A stretch of 64,000 nucleotides of DNA, taken from positions 1 to 64,000 of the forward strand of contig DATKZM010000009.1 in NCBI GenBank assembly GCA_035527975.1, given 5' to 3'. Made by a program: the position numbers and the translations under genes. This document shows, one piece after another, positions 63,167-64,000 of this stretch (positions are counted from its first letter, which is position 1; each line of letters opens with the position of its first letter). The notes under the pieces are model-generated. The model was not told the origin of the DNA. It saw nothing but the letters and a program-made list of their open reading frames with translations, and searched no databases. This DNA comes from DATKZM01 sp035527975 (GTDB lineage Bacteria > Pseudomonadota > Alphaproteobacteria > JAPULJ01).

Positions 63167-64000
63167 CCGCCCCGCGACTGGAAATCGACCTCGAAAAGAT
63201 CCAGCACAACGCCCGCACGCTGGTTGAGCGGCTGGGCGCGCGCGGCATCTCGGTCACGGGCGTCACCAAGGCGGCTCTCGGCTCACCCGAGATCGCCGGC
63301 GCGCTGTTGCGGGCCGGCGTGAGCGGGCTCGGCGACTCCCGCATCGAGAATATCGAGGCGATGCGACGGGCGCGCATACCGGCGCCGATGACGCTCATCC
63401 GCTCGCCGATGCCGAGCCAGGCCGGCCAGGTTGTGGCGCATGCCGATGTGAGCTTCAACACCGAGCTCGACGTCATCGCCAGGCTCTCATCGGCCGCGCG
63501 GGAGGCCGGGCGGACGCACGGGGTCGTGCTGATGGTCGAGCTCGGCGATCTGCGCGAAGGCATCATGCCGGGCGATCTGGAGAACGCCGTACGCCAGACG
63601 CTTGGCTTTGCGAACATCGCGCTCAAAGGCATCGGCGCCAATCTGGCCTGCCGCAGCGGCGTGTCGCCCGATGCCGCGAACATGGCCGAACTGTCGGCGC
63701 TGGCGGACCGGATCGAGACGACCTTTGACCTCGCGCTGGATACCGTTTCCGGCGGCAATTCCGGCAACGTCCCTTGGGCGCTCAGCGGCGCGGACACCGG
63801 GCGGATCAACAATCTCCGGCTGGGCGAAGCCATCCTGCTCGGCCGCGAGCCGCTCCATCGCCAGCCGATCGACGGCCTCCACACCGATGCCATCACACTC
63901 TTCGCCGAGGTGATCGAGGCAAAGGCCAAGCCGTCACAGCCATGGGGCGAGCTGGCGCAAACTGCATTCGGCCAGACGCAGCCGGGTAAAGATCGGGGCC
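63163..64000 (+). CDS. PLP-dependent racemase, alanine/ornithine racemase family (3' end outside window)
   Basis: The first 279 residues of a fold-type III PLP enzyme, running off the window without a stop. LEIDLEKIQHNARTLVERLG is the family opening and SVTGVTKAALGSPEIAGALL carries the PLP Lys. VMLMVELGDLREGIMP-type (here VVLMVELGDLREGIMP), GIGANLACRSGVSP and TVSGGNSGNVPWAL (phosphate-binding Ser/Gly loop) follow, as in ornithine racemase and YhfX-like proteins. ATG 63163 overlaps the DUF1611 stop. The pairing suggests racemisation of an amino acid or N-acyl amino acid. Confidence 0.85.
   Translation, partial: MTAPRLEIDLEKIQHNARTLVERLGARGISVTGVTKAALGSPEIAGALLRAGVSGLGDSRIENIEAMRRARIPAPMTLIRSPMPSQAGQVVAHADVSFNTELDVIARLSSAAREAGRTHGVVLMVELGDLREGIMPGDLENAVRQTLGFANIALKGIGANLACRSGVSPDAANMAELSALADRIETTFDLALDTVSGGNSGNVPWALSGADTGRINNLRLGEAILLGREPLHRQPIDGLHTDAITLFAEVIEAKAKPSQPWGELAQTAFGQTQPGKDRG

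Overview
The window is high-GC chromosomal DNA from an alphaproteobacterium, most likely a member of the Hyphomicrobiales (Rhizobiales) or a close relative. The evidence is the hemC-hemD-mitofilin-hemY order divergent from tsaD, the IclR, Liv and acyl-CoA gene content, frequent TTG and GTG starts with good ribosome binding sites, and many short palindromic intergenic repeats of the kind common in this order. No species can be named from the sequence alone.

Layout. 0-3.5 kb is a mobile-element scar: the 3' end of an IS3-family element, a gene tail cut by it, a secreted orphan protein and an intact IS1380-family transposase. 3.5-8.5 kb holds housekeeping and orphan genes: folE, apaG, a duplicated-domain secreted cysteine protein, a DUF3095 protein, a PilZ protein and tRNA-Thr(CGU). 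8.8-15.1 kb is the heme block on the minus strand (hemC, hemD, a Mic60/mitofilin-like protein with an N-terminal HTH, hemY), with a small basic protein and tsaD divergent from it. 15.5-49.3 kb is a large acyl-CoA catabolic region: a PcaC-like protein, an IclR regulator, four acyl-CoA dehydrogenases, two acyl-CoA ligases, a Liv-type ABC transporter, a NitT/TauT-type ABC transporter with two different permeases, a PcaD-like hydrolase, a FadB-like bifunctional enzyme, a thiolase, an APH-like phosphotransferase, an SDR and a PimC/PimD-like two-subunit dehydrogenase. A GGDEF-EAL protein and a class III nucleotide cyclase are interspersed. Together these could import an organic acid, activate it to a CoA ester and run it through beta-oxidation; the substrate is not evident.

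49.3-52.1 kb carries small periplasmic orphans (two LprI-like paralogues and a DUF3108 protein). 52.2-60.2 kb is a coherent sulfur module: soeABC-like sulfite dehydrogenase, convergent with a persulfide dioxygenase-rhodanese fusion and a TauD-family dioxygenase, then a double-domain OsmC protein. 60.2-64 kb contains a small ORF, a single-domain globin, a frameshifted LysR relic, an AT-rich gap, and a two-gene operon of a DUF1611/DgcN-like protein and a PLP racemase of the alanine/ornithine racemase family that runs off the window.

The region is also marked by repeats: at least seven copies of a CCCTCACCCT-type palindromic element, a composite GATC-rich element present twice in opposite orientation, five independent 15-24 bp tandem arrays, and a 72 bp inverted copy of an acyl-CoA dehydrogenase segment.
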